Shown here: positions 18,443-28,314 of the stretch, piece after piece
How positions within the stretch are numbered: position 1 is the first letter of the stretch
Layout: each line of letters starts with the position of its first letter
Assembly: GCF_000721495.1 (NCBI RefSeq)
Contig: NZ_JOHY01000028.1
Coordinates: forward strand, 1 to 64,000
Reading direction: 5' to 3'
Length of the DNA: 64,000 bases
Source of the DNA: Streptomyces sp. NRRL F-5123
GTDB lineage: Bacteria > Actinomycetota > Actinomycetes > Streptomycetales > Streptomycetaceae
Notes under the pieces: generated by a model
Database searches by the model: none
Told to the model about the DNA's origin: nothing
Seen by the model: only the letters and a program-made list of their open reading frames with translations
Made by a program: the position numbers and the translations under genes

Positions 18443-18824
18443 CCCGGGGGCGGGCCGGCGTCGGCCGGGCCGGGGCCGTGGCGGACGGCTGTGCGGGACG
18501 GCTCCGCGGGGCCGTCCCGGCGGACCGGGGCGGGGATTCGCGGAACTGGTACACCCGCGACACGTCCGCGCAGCACGCGCTTAACAAGCGTCCGGCACAT
18601 TGGTGGATGTCGGAAGGGCGGGCGGCCACCCCACCCGGACGGCACCAGACGGCGCCAAGGACTTCCGGAGCGGCTCCCGGACTCCATGGTGACCCGGACG
18701 CGTACAGCCCGGTCCTGACCCGGCTCGCGTCCCTCGCGGGGACCGCCGTCGTCCCGCCCTCCGGACTCGCTCCGGGGGTGCGGCGGTCCCCGCGACTACC
18801 CCCTCGCGCAGTCGTCCGGTCGGG
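18443..18824. other. Gene-free convergent region cbs / membrane protein
   Basis: There is no credible gene in these 382 bases. The only clear structure is the strong hairpin at 18734-18795, listed separately. Confidence 0.6.
18734..18795 (-). terminator. Long terminator hairpin of the small membrane protein gene
   Basis: A perfect 15-bp stem pairs 18734-18748 with 18781-18795. The 32-base loop can itself form a CCGGA/TCCGG hairpin. It begins 29 bases beyond the minus-strand stop and may also stop cbs transcripts. Confidence 0.8.
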
Positions 18825-19238
18825 CTAGTCGTCGTCCCCCGACGGCTTCGCCTTCGTCCACGCGCTCGCCAGACCCTGCGCCACGTTCACGCCCACGATG
18901 CCCGCCCAGCTGATGAACAGGCCCGCCGTGCCGGCCTGCGTCGCGGCGATCGCGGACAGCGGGATCGCCAGGATCAGCGTGAAGCCCGCGAACCCGTAGC
19001 GCGCGAAGGCCTGGCCGGTCTGCGGCGGGCCGATCGGGCGGCGGTCGGCGCGGGCGAACGACGTCTGCTGCTGCGCCAGCTCGCGGCGGACCCGCTGCTC
19101 GACTCGGCTGTCGATACTGTCCGACACCTTCTCGATGAAGGAGTCGACGAGCGCGGATTCGTACTCCGCTCCGAGGTCCTTGCGGGCCTGCAAGGTCGCG
19201 GAGAGTTCCTTGGTCAATTCCGGGTCGCGGGTGTCCAT
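18825..19238 (-). CDS. Small predicted membrane protein, unknown function
   Basis: 137 residues from the ATG at 19238 (MDTRDPELTKELSATLQARKD). The first 80 residues are soluble, charged and helical, with a probable coiled coil (DSFIEKVSDSIDSRVEQRVRRELAQQ). Two hydrophobic segments follow (about 88-106 and 110-127). It ends in a short charged tail GDDD. This two-helix C-terminal anchor design is common in actinobacterial conserved hypothetical proteins, but I do not know a function. It is divergent from the acyl-CoA synthetase gene 90 bases away, so the two may share a promoter region. Confidence 0.75.
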   Translation of the reverse strand: MDTRDPELTKELSATLQARKDLGAEYESALVDSFIEKVSDSIDSRVEQRVRRELAQQQTSFARADRRPIGPPQTGQAFARYGFAGFTLILAIPLSAIAATQAGTAGLFISWAGIVGVNVAQGLASAWTKAKPSGDDD

Positions 19239-19328
19239 GTGCCCACGGTAGGCGGCGGGCGCCGTGGGCCACACTGGGGTTAGCCCCCGGATCCGCCGGG
19301 GGCAAGCCGTCCCGCAGGAGGATCCGCC

Positions 19329-20699
19329 ATGGCCGACGCACCGCTGCTGACCGCCCTGCACGGCGGTACGGACCGGGCGGACGCGGTGACCGTCGACGGG
19401 CGCAGCAGCTCGTACGAGGAGCTGCTCGGCGCGGCGGGTGCGGTCGCCCGGCGGGTCGCGGGGGCCCCGGCCTTCGCGGTGCGGGCCACCGCGTCGCTGG
19501 AGACGGTGGCCGCGGTCGTCGGCGGGCTGCTCGCCGGGGTGCCGGTCGTCCCGCTCGCCCCCGACGCGGGCCCCGCCGAGAGCGAGCACATCCTGCGCGA
19601 CTCCGGCGCCGAAGTGGTGCCGGTCGACTTCGCCGAGCGCGCCGACTTCGCCCCCGCCGCCGGTGCCGCGGCGGCCCGCACGGACGCGGACCCGTCGCCG
19701 TACCGCGGGGCAGCCCTGGTGCTCTACACCTCGGGGACGACCGGGCCGCCCAAGGGCGTGCTGGTCCCGCGCGGCGCCATTGCCGCGGATCTCGACGCCC
19801 TTGCGCAGGCGTGGCAATGGACCGCGGACGACACCCTGGTGCACGGGCTGCCGCTCTTCCACGTGCACGGGCTGGTGCTGGGGGTGCTCGGGGCACTGCG
19901 CACCGGAAGCCGCCTGGTGCACACCGGCCGGCCCGCTCCGGGGGCGTACGCGGCGGCGGGCGGCAGCCTCTACTTCGGGGTACCGACGGTCTGGCACCGC
20001 GTGGCGCGCGACGAGGAAGCGGCCCGCGCCCTGGCGGGCGCCCGGCTGCTGGTGTCAGGCAGCGCGCCGTTGCCGGAGCCGGTCTTCCGGTCCTTGCGCG
20101 CGCTGACCGGCCACGAGCCGGTGGAGCGCTACGGCATGACGGAGACGCTGATCACGGTGAGCGCGCGGGCGGACGGCCCGCGTGCCCCGGGCGCGGTCGG
20201 CACCCCGGTCGCCGGGATCCGCACCCGGGTGGCGGAGTCCGCCGACGGGATCGGCGAACTCCAGGTGCAGGGCCCCACGCTCTTCGACGGCTACCTGGGC
20301 CGCCCCGAGGCGACCGCGGCCTCGTACACCGACGACGGCTGGTTCCGCACCGGTGACATCGCCGCGGTCGGCGAGGACGGCACGCACCGCATCGTCGGCC
20401 GCGCCTCGACCGACCTCATCAAGTCCGGCGGCTACCGGATCGGCGCGGGCGAGGTGGAGAACGCGCTGCTGGACCACCCCGCTGTACGCGAGGCGGCCGT
20501 CGTCGGCGCCCCGCACCCGGACCTGGGGCAGCAGATCGTGGCCTATGTCGTGGCGGACGGCGTGAGCGCCACGGAGCTCACGGACTTCGTGGCCGCGCGG
20601 CTGTCGGTGCACAAGCGGCCGCGAACGGTGTGCTTCCTCGCCGAACTGCCGCGCAACGCGATGGGCAAGCCCCAAAAGCGCTTGCTGCCCCCGGCCTGA
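19329..20699 (+). CDS. AMP-dependent acyl-CoA synthetase (ANL superfamily)
   Basis: Activates a carboxylic acid to its acyl-CoA through an acyl-AMP. The 456-residue product has the AMP/ATP-binding loop [17 protein letters not shown] near residue 145, the substrate-region motif [16 protein letters not shown] near 175, the adenine motif ERYGMTETL near 265, [14 protein letters not shown] near 340, and the catalytic C-terminal Lys in [13 protein letters not shown]. It is shorter than typical long-chain FadD enzymes and resembles malonyl-CoA synthetase (MatB)-like proteins, so a short or branched dicarboxylate or fatty acid substrate is possible. The ATG at 19329 follows AGGAGGA at good spacing. 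Confidence 0.9.
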   Translation: MADAPLLTALHGGTDRADAVTVDGRSSSYEELLGAAGAVARRVAGAPAFAVRATASLETVAAVVGGLLAGVPVVPLAPDAGPAESEHILRDSGAEVVPVDFAERADFAPAAGAAAARTDADPSPYRGAALVLYTSGTTGPPKGVLVPRGAIAADLDALAQAWQWTADDTLVHGLPLFHVHGLVLGVLGALRTGSRLVHTGRPAPGAYAAAGGSLYFGVPTVWHRVARDEEAARALAGARLLVSGSAPLPEPVFRSLRALTGHEPVERYGMTETLITVSARADGPRAPGAVGTPVAGIRTRVAESADGIGELQVQGPTLFDGYLGRPEATAASYTDDGWFRTGDIAAVGEDGTHRIVGRASTDLIKSGGYRIGAGEVENALLDHPAVREAAVVGAPHPDLGQQIVAYVVADGVSATELTDFVAARLSVHKRPRTVCFLAELPRNAMGKPQKRLLPPA

Positions 20700-20799
20700 C
20701 CAGGTAGACGTGGGGGACGGATCGAGCGGAAGGGCGCGCTCCGTCCGGCTGCGGCCGGACGACCCGGGAGCGCGTCCGGACCGGCACCCGGTGCCTGTC

Positions 20800-20822
20800 A
20801 CTTGCCGGGCGGCAAGTAAGCT
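20800..20822. promoter_or_regulatory. Palindromic operator with -10 upstream of the MMPL gene
   Basis: ACTTGCC (20800-20806) and GGCAAGT (20811-20817) form a perfect 7-bp inverted repeat with spacer GGGC. Its last base begins a TAAGCT -10-like hexamer (20817-20822). The layout is that of a repressor operator (TetR or MarR type) sitting in the promoter of a transporter gene. The regulator is not adjacent. Confidence 0.6.
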
Positions 20823-20943
20823 CAGTCCACAGACAACGTTGCCCGTTCCACCGGACGGCCTCCCTGGGCCGTCCGGGTCGCCGATACCCCGGTCCCGCTC
20901 CGAAGGGTGGCGGTGATACGTCCTGCCATGGAGGCAGCACCGC

Positions 20944-23145
20944 ATGTTCCACCGCATCGGACGCACAGTCGTCCGCCATCCCGTATGGACCGTCGTCGCG
21001 TGGGTCATCGCGGCCGTCGCGATCATCGCGACGGCCCCGAGCCTTCCGTCCAACAGCGACGAGAGCAGCTTCCTGCCGAGCAGCTACGAGTCCATCAAGG
21101 CCATGGACCTCCAGGAGAAGGCATTTCCCCAGGCCTTCACCCCTGCCGCGATCGTGCTCTACCAGCGCGAGGACGGCGGCAAGCTGACCAGGACCGACCA
21201 GGCCGACATCTCCCGGATCACCAAGGACCTGGGCGGCAAGAAGATCGACCAGGTCCAGAAGGTCGTCGCCGGCACCTCGTCCAAGGACGGCAAGTACACC
21301 ACCGCCTACGTCCAGATGGACAAGAAGTCGGCGGGCCAGCCCAAGCAGGCCGACGCCGCGAAGGCGCTGCGCGCGGACTCCACCGACCTGGCCAAGGGCA
21401 CCGCGCTCAAGGTCCAGGTGGGCGGTCAGGCCGCGCAGAACCTGGACCAGCAGGACGCCGGGAAGACGTCCGACGCGGTCGCGCTGTTCGGCTCGCTGCT
21501 GATCATCATCGTCACGCTGTCGATCATCTTCCGCTCGCCGCTGATCGCGATCATGCCGCTGGTGCTGCTCATCGGCGTCGTCTTCACCGTCTCCAACGCA
21601 CTGATCGCCGACGCCACCAAGATCTTCGGGCTCCAGGCCAACAGCTCGATCTCGGCACTGCTCATCGTGGTGGTGCTGGGGGTCGGTACCGACTACTTCC
21701 TCTTCCTGATGTTCCGCTACCGGGAGCGGCTGAGGGCGGGTGACGAACCCAAGGAAGCGATGATCAACAGCGTCACCAGGGTCGGTGAGGCCATCGCCTC
21801 CGCGGCCGGCGCGGTGATCATCGCCTTCTGCGCCCTGGCCCTGTCGACGCTGGGCTTCCTCACCCAGCTCGGCCCGGCCCTGGCCATCCTCGTCGCGGTC
21901 ACGCTGATCGCCGGTCTGACGCTCTTCCCCGCGGTGTGCTCGCTGATCCCGGTCCGCGTGCTGTTCTGGCCCGGCCAGAAGTGGCAGCACGAGCCCACGG
22001 GCACCCGCTTCGCGGCGGTCGGCCGGCTCGTCGGGCGCAAGTCCGGCATGGTCGCGCTCGTGTCCGGCCTGGTGATGCTGCTGCTGACGATCGGCACGCT
22101 GGGCTACAAGGCGTCCTACGACCTGGCCTCCGGCTCGATCCCGAAGACCAAGGAGTCGATGGTCGTCCAGGACACCCTGGCCAAGGCCTACTCCGCCGGT
22201 GCGGCCGAGCCGACCAACGTCTACCTCAACAGCACGAACGGCAAGCCGCTGCCCGCGGACCTCTCCGCGTACAGCGACGAGCTGAGCAAGGCCGAGGGTG
22301 TCGCGGCCGTCAGCTTCGACAAGGCGAGCGACCTGAACAAGGCGGGCACCACCGCCAACTTCACGGTCACGCTGAAGTACGAGGCGGCCAGCGACAAGGC
22401 GATCGACGCGGTCGACGGCATCCGGAGCGTCGCGCACGACAACGCGCCGCCCGGGACGCAGGCCTTCGTCGGCGGCACCTCGTCGGTCTTCAAGGACATC
22501 AACGCGGCCGTCAACCACGACTACCGCACGGTCTTCCCGGTGGCCGCCATCCTGATCATGGTGATCCTGGGTCTGCTGCTGCGCAGCGTGGTCGCGCCCT
22601 GGTACCTGATCGCGTCCGTCGGCCTCGGCTTCGGCGCCACCCTCGGAACGACGGTGCTGCTGTTCGGGCGGGGCGACGGGCTGATCTTCATGCTGCCGAT
22701 CATCATGTACCTGTTCGTCGTCGCCATCGGCACGGACTACAACATCCTGATGATCGCCCGGCTCAGGGAGGAGGCCCGCGAGGGCCGCAACCCGCGTGAA
22801 GCGGCGGCCGAGGCGCTCAAGCACGCCGGCCCGACGGTCGGCGCGGCGGGCGTGATCCTCGCGGCGACCTTCGCGACGCTGATGCTCTCCGGGAACTCCT
22901 TCCTCACGCAGATGGGCTTCACGGTCGCCTTCGGCATCGTGATGGCCGCCTTCGTGATGGCGATGTTCTTCACGCCGAGCCTCACGGCGCTCATCGGGCA
23001 CGCGGCGTGGTGGCCGGGGCACGCCGACCGGGCCGCGAAGTCCGCGGGGACGGGGACCGGTTCCGGGGGCCTCGGCGGATCGGGCGGTCCGGGCGGCTCC
23101 GGCGGCCGCGAGGACGCGGAGCTTGACGCGCCCGGGAGGCGCTGA
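20944..23145 (+). CDS. MMPL/RND family exporter
   Basis: A large inner-membrane exporter of the MmpL type, driven by the proton gradient, that exports lipids or small molecules. The 733-residue product starts at the ATG at 20944 with GGAGG upstream. One N-terminal transmembrane helix (about 13-33) is followed by an extracellular domain. Two blocks of about five helices then occur (residues 175-360 and 510-680), separated by a second extracellular domain. Internal duplication is visible in GVGTDYFLFLMFRYRERL and AIGTDYNILMIARLREEA, the paired proton-relay helices. The C-terminal 35 residues are Gly-rich. The palindrome upstream suggests inducible expression. Confidence 0.92.
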   Translation: MFHRIGRTVVRHPVWTVVAWVIAAVAIIATAPSLPSNSDESSFLPSSYESIKAMDLQEKAFPQAFTPAAIVLYQREDGGKLTRTDQADISRITKDLGGKKIDQVQKVVAGTSSKDGKYTTAYVQMDKKSAGQPKQADAAKALRADSTDLAKGTALKVQVGGQAAQNLDQQDAGKTSDAVALFGSLLIIIVTLSIIFRSPLIAIMPLVLLIGVVFTVSNALIADATKIFGLQANSSISALLIVVVLGVGTDYFLFLMFRYRERLRAGDEPKEAMINSVTRVGEAIASAAGAVIIAFCALALSTLGFLTQLGPALAILVAVTLIAGLTLFPAVCSLIPVRVLFWPGQKWQHEPTGTRFAAVGRLVGRKSGMVALVSGLVMLLLTIGTLGYKASYDLASGSIPKTKESMVVQDTLAKAYSAGAAEPTNVYLNSTNGKPLPADLSAYSDELSKAEGVAAVSFDKASDLNKAGTTANFTVTLKYEAASDKAIDAVDGIRSVAHDNAPPGTQAFVGGTSSVFKDINAAVNHDYRTVFPVAAILIMVILGLLLRSVVAPWYLIASVGLGFGATLGTTVLLFGRGDGLIFMLPIIMYLFVVAIGTDYNILMIARLREEAREGRNPREAAAEALKHAGPTVGAAGVILAATFATLMLSGNSFLTQMGFTVAFGIVMAAFVMAMFFTPSLTALIGHAAWWPGHADRAAKSAGTGTGSGGLGGSGGPGGSGGREDAELDAPGRR

Positions 23146-23182
23146 GCTGCGGGTTTCAACGGCGGTAGCCGAGTTATCCACA

Positions 23183-23218
23183 GGGCCGGACAGGTGTCGA
23201 TCACCTGTCCGGCCCTTT
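23183..23218 (+). terminator. Intrinsic terminator of the MMPL gene
   Basis: A perfect 14-bp stem pairs 23183-23196 with 23202-23215 around the loop TCGAT, followed by TTTC. It begins 37 bases after the stop. Confidence 0.92.
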
Positions 23219-23475
23219 CGGTTACGCTGAGGCAGCAGGCAGTGGTCGATCGATGACGGAGAGCGAGGGAGAGGGTGGTCGGTCGTGCGAAGGGGGTGAG
23301 ACGAGGAGGGAGCCGGCGGTGGCACCGGCGCCGGAGAGACCGGGTGGGGCGGGCGCGGGCCTTGCCGGAATGCATACGGTCATGCAAAGTCAGGGATCGG
23401 TGAATAGGAGGCCGGCGAAGGGGTCGGGGATGGGCAGTGGCGACATGACGAGCGGCGGCAGATGAGCGGCGGAGC
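23219..23475 (+). promoter_or_regulatory. Upstream region of the RpiR regulator
   Basis: I see no convincing gene; a 70-codon open frame (23253-23465) has a non-coding composition. TGCAT (23371-23375), 6 bases, and ATGCA (23382-23386) form an inverted repeat about 90 bases upstream of the regulator start. This is a possible autoregulatory site. Confidence 0.4.
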
Positions 23476-24369
23476 ATGAGCGGCGGCACGGCCGCGGGCG
23501 ACGGCGGCCTCGCGGGCACGGCGGGGGCGGGCGGCGAGAGCGCGGCGGGCCGGCTGCTGAAGCTCTTCGAGGCGCACCGGCTGACACCGACCCAGCGGCG
23601 GATCGCGCACTGCCTGGTGCGGCGGGCGGTGGACGCGCCCTTCCTGTCCAGCGTGGAGGTAGCCGAACTCGCGGGCGTCAGCCAGCCGTCCGTGACGCGC
23701 TTCGCGGTGGCTCTGGGCTTCGACGGCTACCCCGCGCTGCGGCGGCATCTGCGGGAGGTGCCGCCGGCCTCCTCCACCGCGCAGGACGCGGCGGGCGGCA
23801 ACGAGTACCAGCAGGCCGTGCACGCCGAGATCGAGAACCTGCGGCATCTCGCGGCGCTGCTCGCCGATCCCGCACCGGTCGCCCGGGCCGGGGCGCTGCT
23901 GGCCGCGTCGGTCCCGCTGCCCGTGCTGGGGCTGCGCGCGGCGGGTGCGCAGGCGGGAGGCTTCGCGTACTTCGCCGCCAAGGTGCACCCGGACGTGCGG
24001 CTGCTGGACGAGGGCGGCACGGTGCTCGCCGACCGCATCGACGCGGCCGTGCGGGCAGGGGCGAGCGCGCTGCTGTGCTTCGCGCTGCCGCGGCATCCGC
24101 GGGAGGTCGTCGAGGCGCTGGCGTACGCCGGCGGGGCGGGGCTCACCGTCGTGACCGTGGCGGACAGCGCGTTCGCGCCCGTCGCCGCGCACAGCGACCT
24201 GCTGCTGCCGGCGGCGGTCGGGACGGGCCTGGCCTTCGACACCGCGTGCGCGCCGATGCTGCTCGGCCGGGCGCTGCTGGAGGCGATGTGCGACGAGCTG
24301 CCGGAGGCGCAGGCGCGGCTGGAGGAGTTCGACGCGCGGGCCGCCGCGCGCGGGGTGTTCGTGGAGTGA
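23476..24369 (+). CDS. MurR/RpiR-family transcriptional regulator (HTH + SIS domain)
   Basis: A DNA-binding regulator that senses phosphosugars in most members of the family. The 297-residue product has a Gly/Ala-rich N-terminus (1-28) and the RpiR helix-turn-helix (about 30-105, TPTQRRIAHCLVRRAV to SSVEVAELAGVSQPSVTRFAVALGFDGYPALR). A C-terminal SIS domain (about 120-275) follows, with GAQAGGFAYFAAKVHPDVRLLD. It starts at the ATG at 23476; a tiny out-of-frame ATG-TGA unit overlaps just upstream. Its targets are unknown, although the hut operon lies 2.3 kb downstream. The GTGCG microsatellite starts 21 bases after its stop. Confidence 0.88.
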   Translation: MSGGTAAGDGGLAGTAGAGGESAAGRLLKLFEAHRLTPTQRRIAHCLVRRAVDAPFLSSVEVAELAGVSQPSVTRFAVALGFDGYPALRRHLREVPPASSTAQDAAGGNEYQQAVHAEIENLRHLAALLADPAPVARAGALLAASVPLPVLGLRAAGAQAGGFAYFAAKVHPDVRLLDEGGTVLADRIDAAVRAGASALLCFALPRHPREVVEALAYAGGAGLTVVTVADSAFAPVAAHSDLLLPAAVGTGLAFDTACAPMLLGRALLEAMCDELPEAQARLEEFDARAAARGVFVE

Positions 24370-24390
24370 CCCCGGCCGCACCATTCGCCG

Positions 24391-24470
24391 GTGCGGTGCG
24401 GTGCGGTGCGGTGCGGTGCGGTGCGGTGCGGTGCGGTGCGGTGCGGTGCGGTGCGGTGCGGTGCGGTGCG
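24391..24470 (+). repeat. Perfect tandem pentanucleotide repeat (GTGCG x16)
   Basis: Sixteen uninterrupted copies of GTGCG fill exactly 80 bases, starting 21 bases after the RpiR regulator stop. The array is not a multiple-of-three repeat, and no gene of mine covers it. Long perfect microsatellites are rare in Streptomyces. It may vary in copy number by slippage. Confidence 0.97.
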
Positions 24471-24628
24471 GACGGCCGGGTGGGGGTGGCTGTCGCGGGC
24501 GTAAACATCCGTCTTAACGAAAATCTGAGAATCCCGAAGTAATCTCCCGTCCACCTGGCATGCGACGCCGTGGGCCGGCCGCGGCGGACGGCGCGTGGCG
24601 GACGGGCCGGCGGAAGAGGAGGTGTGAC
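24471..24628 (+). promoter_or_regulatory. A/T-rich leader region upstream of the membrane protein gene
   Basis: An unusually A/T-rich island (about 24500-24545) follows the microsatellite. It probably holds the promoter of the next gene, but I cannot define -35 and -10 elements confidently. GGAGG (24618-24622) is the ribosome site of the next gene. Confidence 0.4.
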
Positions 24629-25168
24629 GTGGTGCGCGGGGCCTACACATTGGCGCGGGTGGCCGTGACGGTGCGGACCGCGGGGGTGTGGCTGTGGTGG
24701 CTGGGGGTCGTCGCGGCGGCGCCCGGCACGGCGGTGACCTTCAGCCCCACCGGGCGGCGGATCGGGGTGATGGCCGGGGCGGCGCTGTTCGTCGTGGCCG
24801 CGTTCGCCGTGTTCTTCGTACGCGGCGGCCGGGCCGAGGCGCGGGCGCGGGCGGCGAGCCGGGCGGCGAAGACGGTCTTCCTCCAGGACCGCAAGGTGAC
24901 CGCGCGGGCCTGGCTGCGGCACCGCCGCCGGTGGCTGCTGCTCGCCTTCGTGGTCGCGCTGGGCTCGTCGGCGGGGCTGCCCTGCGCGGGCGGGATGCTG
25001 CTGGCAGGGGCGGGCGCGGGGCTCCTCGCGCGGGCGCTGCGAATAGCCCGGGTCGAGCGGGGCCGGGACGCGCTGCTGTGGGTGCGGCCCGACGGCGACC
25101 CCGCCGCCTACCAGCTGACCGGTCTCGCGGCGGGCGACGCCCTGCCCGGCGGCGGCCGCCGCCGCTGA
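24629..25168 (+). CDS. Predicted integral membrane protein, unknown function
   Basis: 179 residues from the GTG at 24629, preceded by AGAGGAGG; a second GTG directly follows and could be used instead. About four hydrophobic segments are visible: around 10-33 (VRTAGVWLWWLGVVAAAPGT), 44-65, 101-118 and 120-140. A basic, Arg/Ala-rich cytoplasmic loop (70-95) lies between the second and third. The C-terminal tail is soluble, with WVRPDGDPAAYQLTGL. I do not recognise the family. It is convergent with the decarboxylase gene, with only 13 bases between the stops. Confidence 0.7.
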   Translation: MVRGAYTLARVAVTVRTAGVWLWWLGVVAAAPGTAVTFSPTGRRIGVMAGAALFVVAAFAVFFVRGGRAEARARAASRAAKTVFLQDRKVTARAWLRHRRRWLLLAFVVALGSSAGLPCAGGMLLAGAGAGLLARALRIARVERGRDALLWVRPDGDPAAYQLTGLAAGDALPGGGRRR

Positions 25169-25181
25169 GGCCGGGCCGGGC

Positions 25182-26531
25182 TCAGGGCTGGAGCGGCGGG
25201 AGGGCGGCGCCGCTCTCGGCGAGTAGCTCGTCCAGGGTCTGCGCGGCGCGGACCGGTGCGAAGCCGGGCTCGGCGCCGGGCTCGCCGGCGTAGGCCCAGA
25301 CGGCGGGGCGGGGGAGCGCGTTGTAGGCGAAGTGGGTCGAGAAGTAGTAGGCCCCGGTGTCCAGCAGCGCGACGTGGTCGCCCGCGGCCAGCAGCGGCAG
25401 GGCGCGGCCGCGGGCGACCAGGTCGCCCGCGAAGCAGCAGGGCCCGGCGACGTCCTGGACGACGGGCTCGCCGGTCTTGGGCCGCCCCTGCGGGTCGAGG
25501 GCGAGGACGCGCAGCGGCCACGCGTCCGGCGCGAAGACCGTCCGGGTGGCGACCTGGGCGCCCGCGTGTGTGACGGCGATGGGCCGCCCGCCGGCGGACT
25601 TGGCGTATTCGACGCGGGCCAGCACCGTGCCGTGCTTGGCCAGCAGCGAGCGGCCGAACTCGGTGACGATGCCGTAGCGCCCGTCGAAGAGGCCCGGCAC
25701 CTCGGCGCGCAGCAGGTCCGCGTAGGCGCCGAAGGTGGGGTCGGTCGCATCCGAGGTGAAGTCGACGGGCAGCCCGCCGCCGATGTCGAGGGTCGTGACC
25801 TGCTGCCGTCCGGCGGCGGCGTTGATGCGCTCGGCGAGGTCGTACGCCGCCCGCACGCCCGCCGCCATGAGCGGCAGCGGCACGCCCTGGGAGCCGGTGT
25901 GGGTGTGCAGCCGGGTCAGCCACGGCCGCTCGGCGTAGCTGCGCAGCACCCACTCCTCGGCGCCCGGGTCGCGCAGCGCCACGCCGAACTTGGAGGTGGC
26001 TGTCGCGGTGCTCATCGCGTCGATGCTGCCGCCGCCGACCTGCGGGTTGACCCGCAGGCCCAGGGGCGAGGCGGACGGGGCGGCGGCCAGCAGCGCGTCG
26101 ATGCGGGCGAGTTCCTCGGGGTTGTCGGCGTTGACGGCGATGCCGAGCGCCAGCGCCTCGCGCAGCTCGGCGGTGCTCTTGGCCGGGGAGTCCAGCACGG
26201 TCATCGCCGGCGGGATGCCCGCGGCCCGGGCGAGGGCGAGCTCTCCGGGGCTGGCCACCTCCGCGCCGAGCCCGTACTCCCGCAGCAGGCCCAGAACCGG
26301 CACCAGGGACGCCGCCTTGACCGCGAAGGTGTGCTGCACGGCCACCCCGGGCGTGGCGAAGGCCGCGTGCAGCGCGGTCGCCGACCGCCGGACGCCCGCG
26401 GTGTCCAGCAGCCCGACCACCGGCTGCTCCTCGCTCACCAGCCGGCGCGCCACCGCCGCCCGCAGCGCCCCGCTCCGCCGTTCCGCCGCCTGTTCGGCGG
26501 CCTGCCTCGCCTCGTCCGTCATGGGCGCCAT
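25182..26531 (-). CDS. PLP-dependent decarboxylase of the DAP/ornithine (fold type III) family
   Basis: An enzyme of the alanine racemase-like TIM-barrel family that decarboxylates amino acids. The 449-residue product has the PLP Lys in VQHTFAVKAASLVPVL near residue 72, the glycine loop TLDIGGGLPVDF near 240, and the C-terminal active-site Cys region in VAGPCCFAGDLV near 365. TGAYYFSTHFAYN carries the conserved Tyr near 405. It is not likely to be the housekeeping lysA: the CESGD-type motif is changed to CCFAGD, and the neighbours are histidine-degradation genes, divergent from it. The substrate is unknown. Starts at 26531 and 26522 are both possible. Confidence 0.8.
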   Translation of the reverse strand: MAPMTDEARQAAEQAAERRSGALRAAVARRLVSEEQPVVGLLDTAGVRRSATALHAAFATPGVAVQHTFAVKAASLVPVLGLLREYGLGAEVASPGELALARAAGIPPAMTVLDSPAKSTAELREALALGIAVNADNPEELARIDALLAAAPSASPLGLRVNPQVGGGSIDAMSTATATSKFGVALRDPGAEEWVLRSYAERPWLTRLHTHTGSQGVPLPLMAAGVRAAYDLAERINAAAGRQQVTTLDIGGGLPVDFTSDATDPTFGAYADLLRAEVPGLFDGRYGIVTEFGRSLLAKHGTVLARVEYAKSAGGRPIAVTHAGAQVATRTVFAPDAWPLRVLALDPQGRPKTGEPVVQDVAGPCCFAGDLVARGRALPLLAAGDHVALLDTGAYYFSTHFAYNALPRPAVWAYAGEPGAEPGFAPVRAAQTLDELLAESGAALPPLQP

Positions 26532-26575
26532 CCCACCACCCCCGGGCCCGCCGCCGCCAGCGCCCCGCCGCCTTG

Positions 26576-26615
26576 TTGACTAGGGCTATTCAGCACCCGA
26601 GGATGTGAATATTCA
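26576..26615 (+). promoter_or_regulatory. hutU operon promoter with overlapping palindrome
   Basis: TTGACT (26576-26581), a 17-base spacer and GAGGAT (26599-26604) make a good vegetative promoter. The perfect 10-base palindrome TGAATATTCA (26606-26615) sits at the expected transcription start, a typical repressor position. An extra ATTCA half-site occurs at 26588-26592. Confidence 0.6.
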
Positions 26616-26652
26616 ATGACGTGGGCAGTGTCGTGACGAGGAGGCCGCACCG

Positions 26653-28310
<1,658 letters not shown>

Positions 28311-28314
<4 letters not shown>

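Noticed and set aside
18491..18718. Small open frame after cbs
   Set aside because: Composition is Arg/Thr-rich shadow coding without a ribosome site. The region holds a terminator hairpin.
23253..23465. 70-codon frame between the MMPL exporter and the RpiR regulator
   Set aside because: The predicted peptide is Gly/Arg/Ser-rich without any recognisable motif, and no ribosome site is present. It is more likely non-coding leader.
24391..24470. GTGCG array considered as a CRISPR or coding repeat
   Set aside because: There are no spacers, and the unit length of five does not keep a reading frame. It is a plain tandem microsatellite.
25182..26531. Calling the decarboxylase lysA
   Set aside because: The active-site Cys motif differs from housekeeping diaminopimelate decarboxylases, and no lysine-pathway gene is near.
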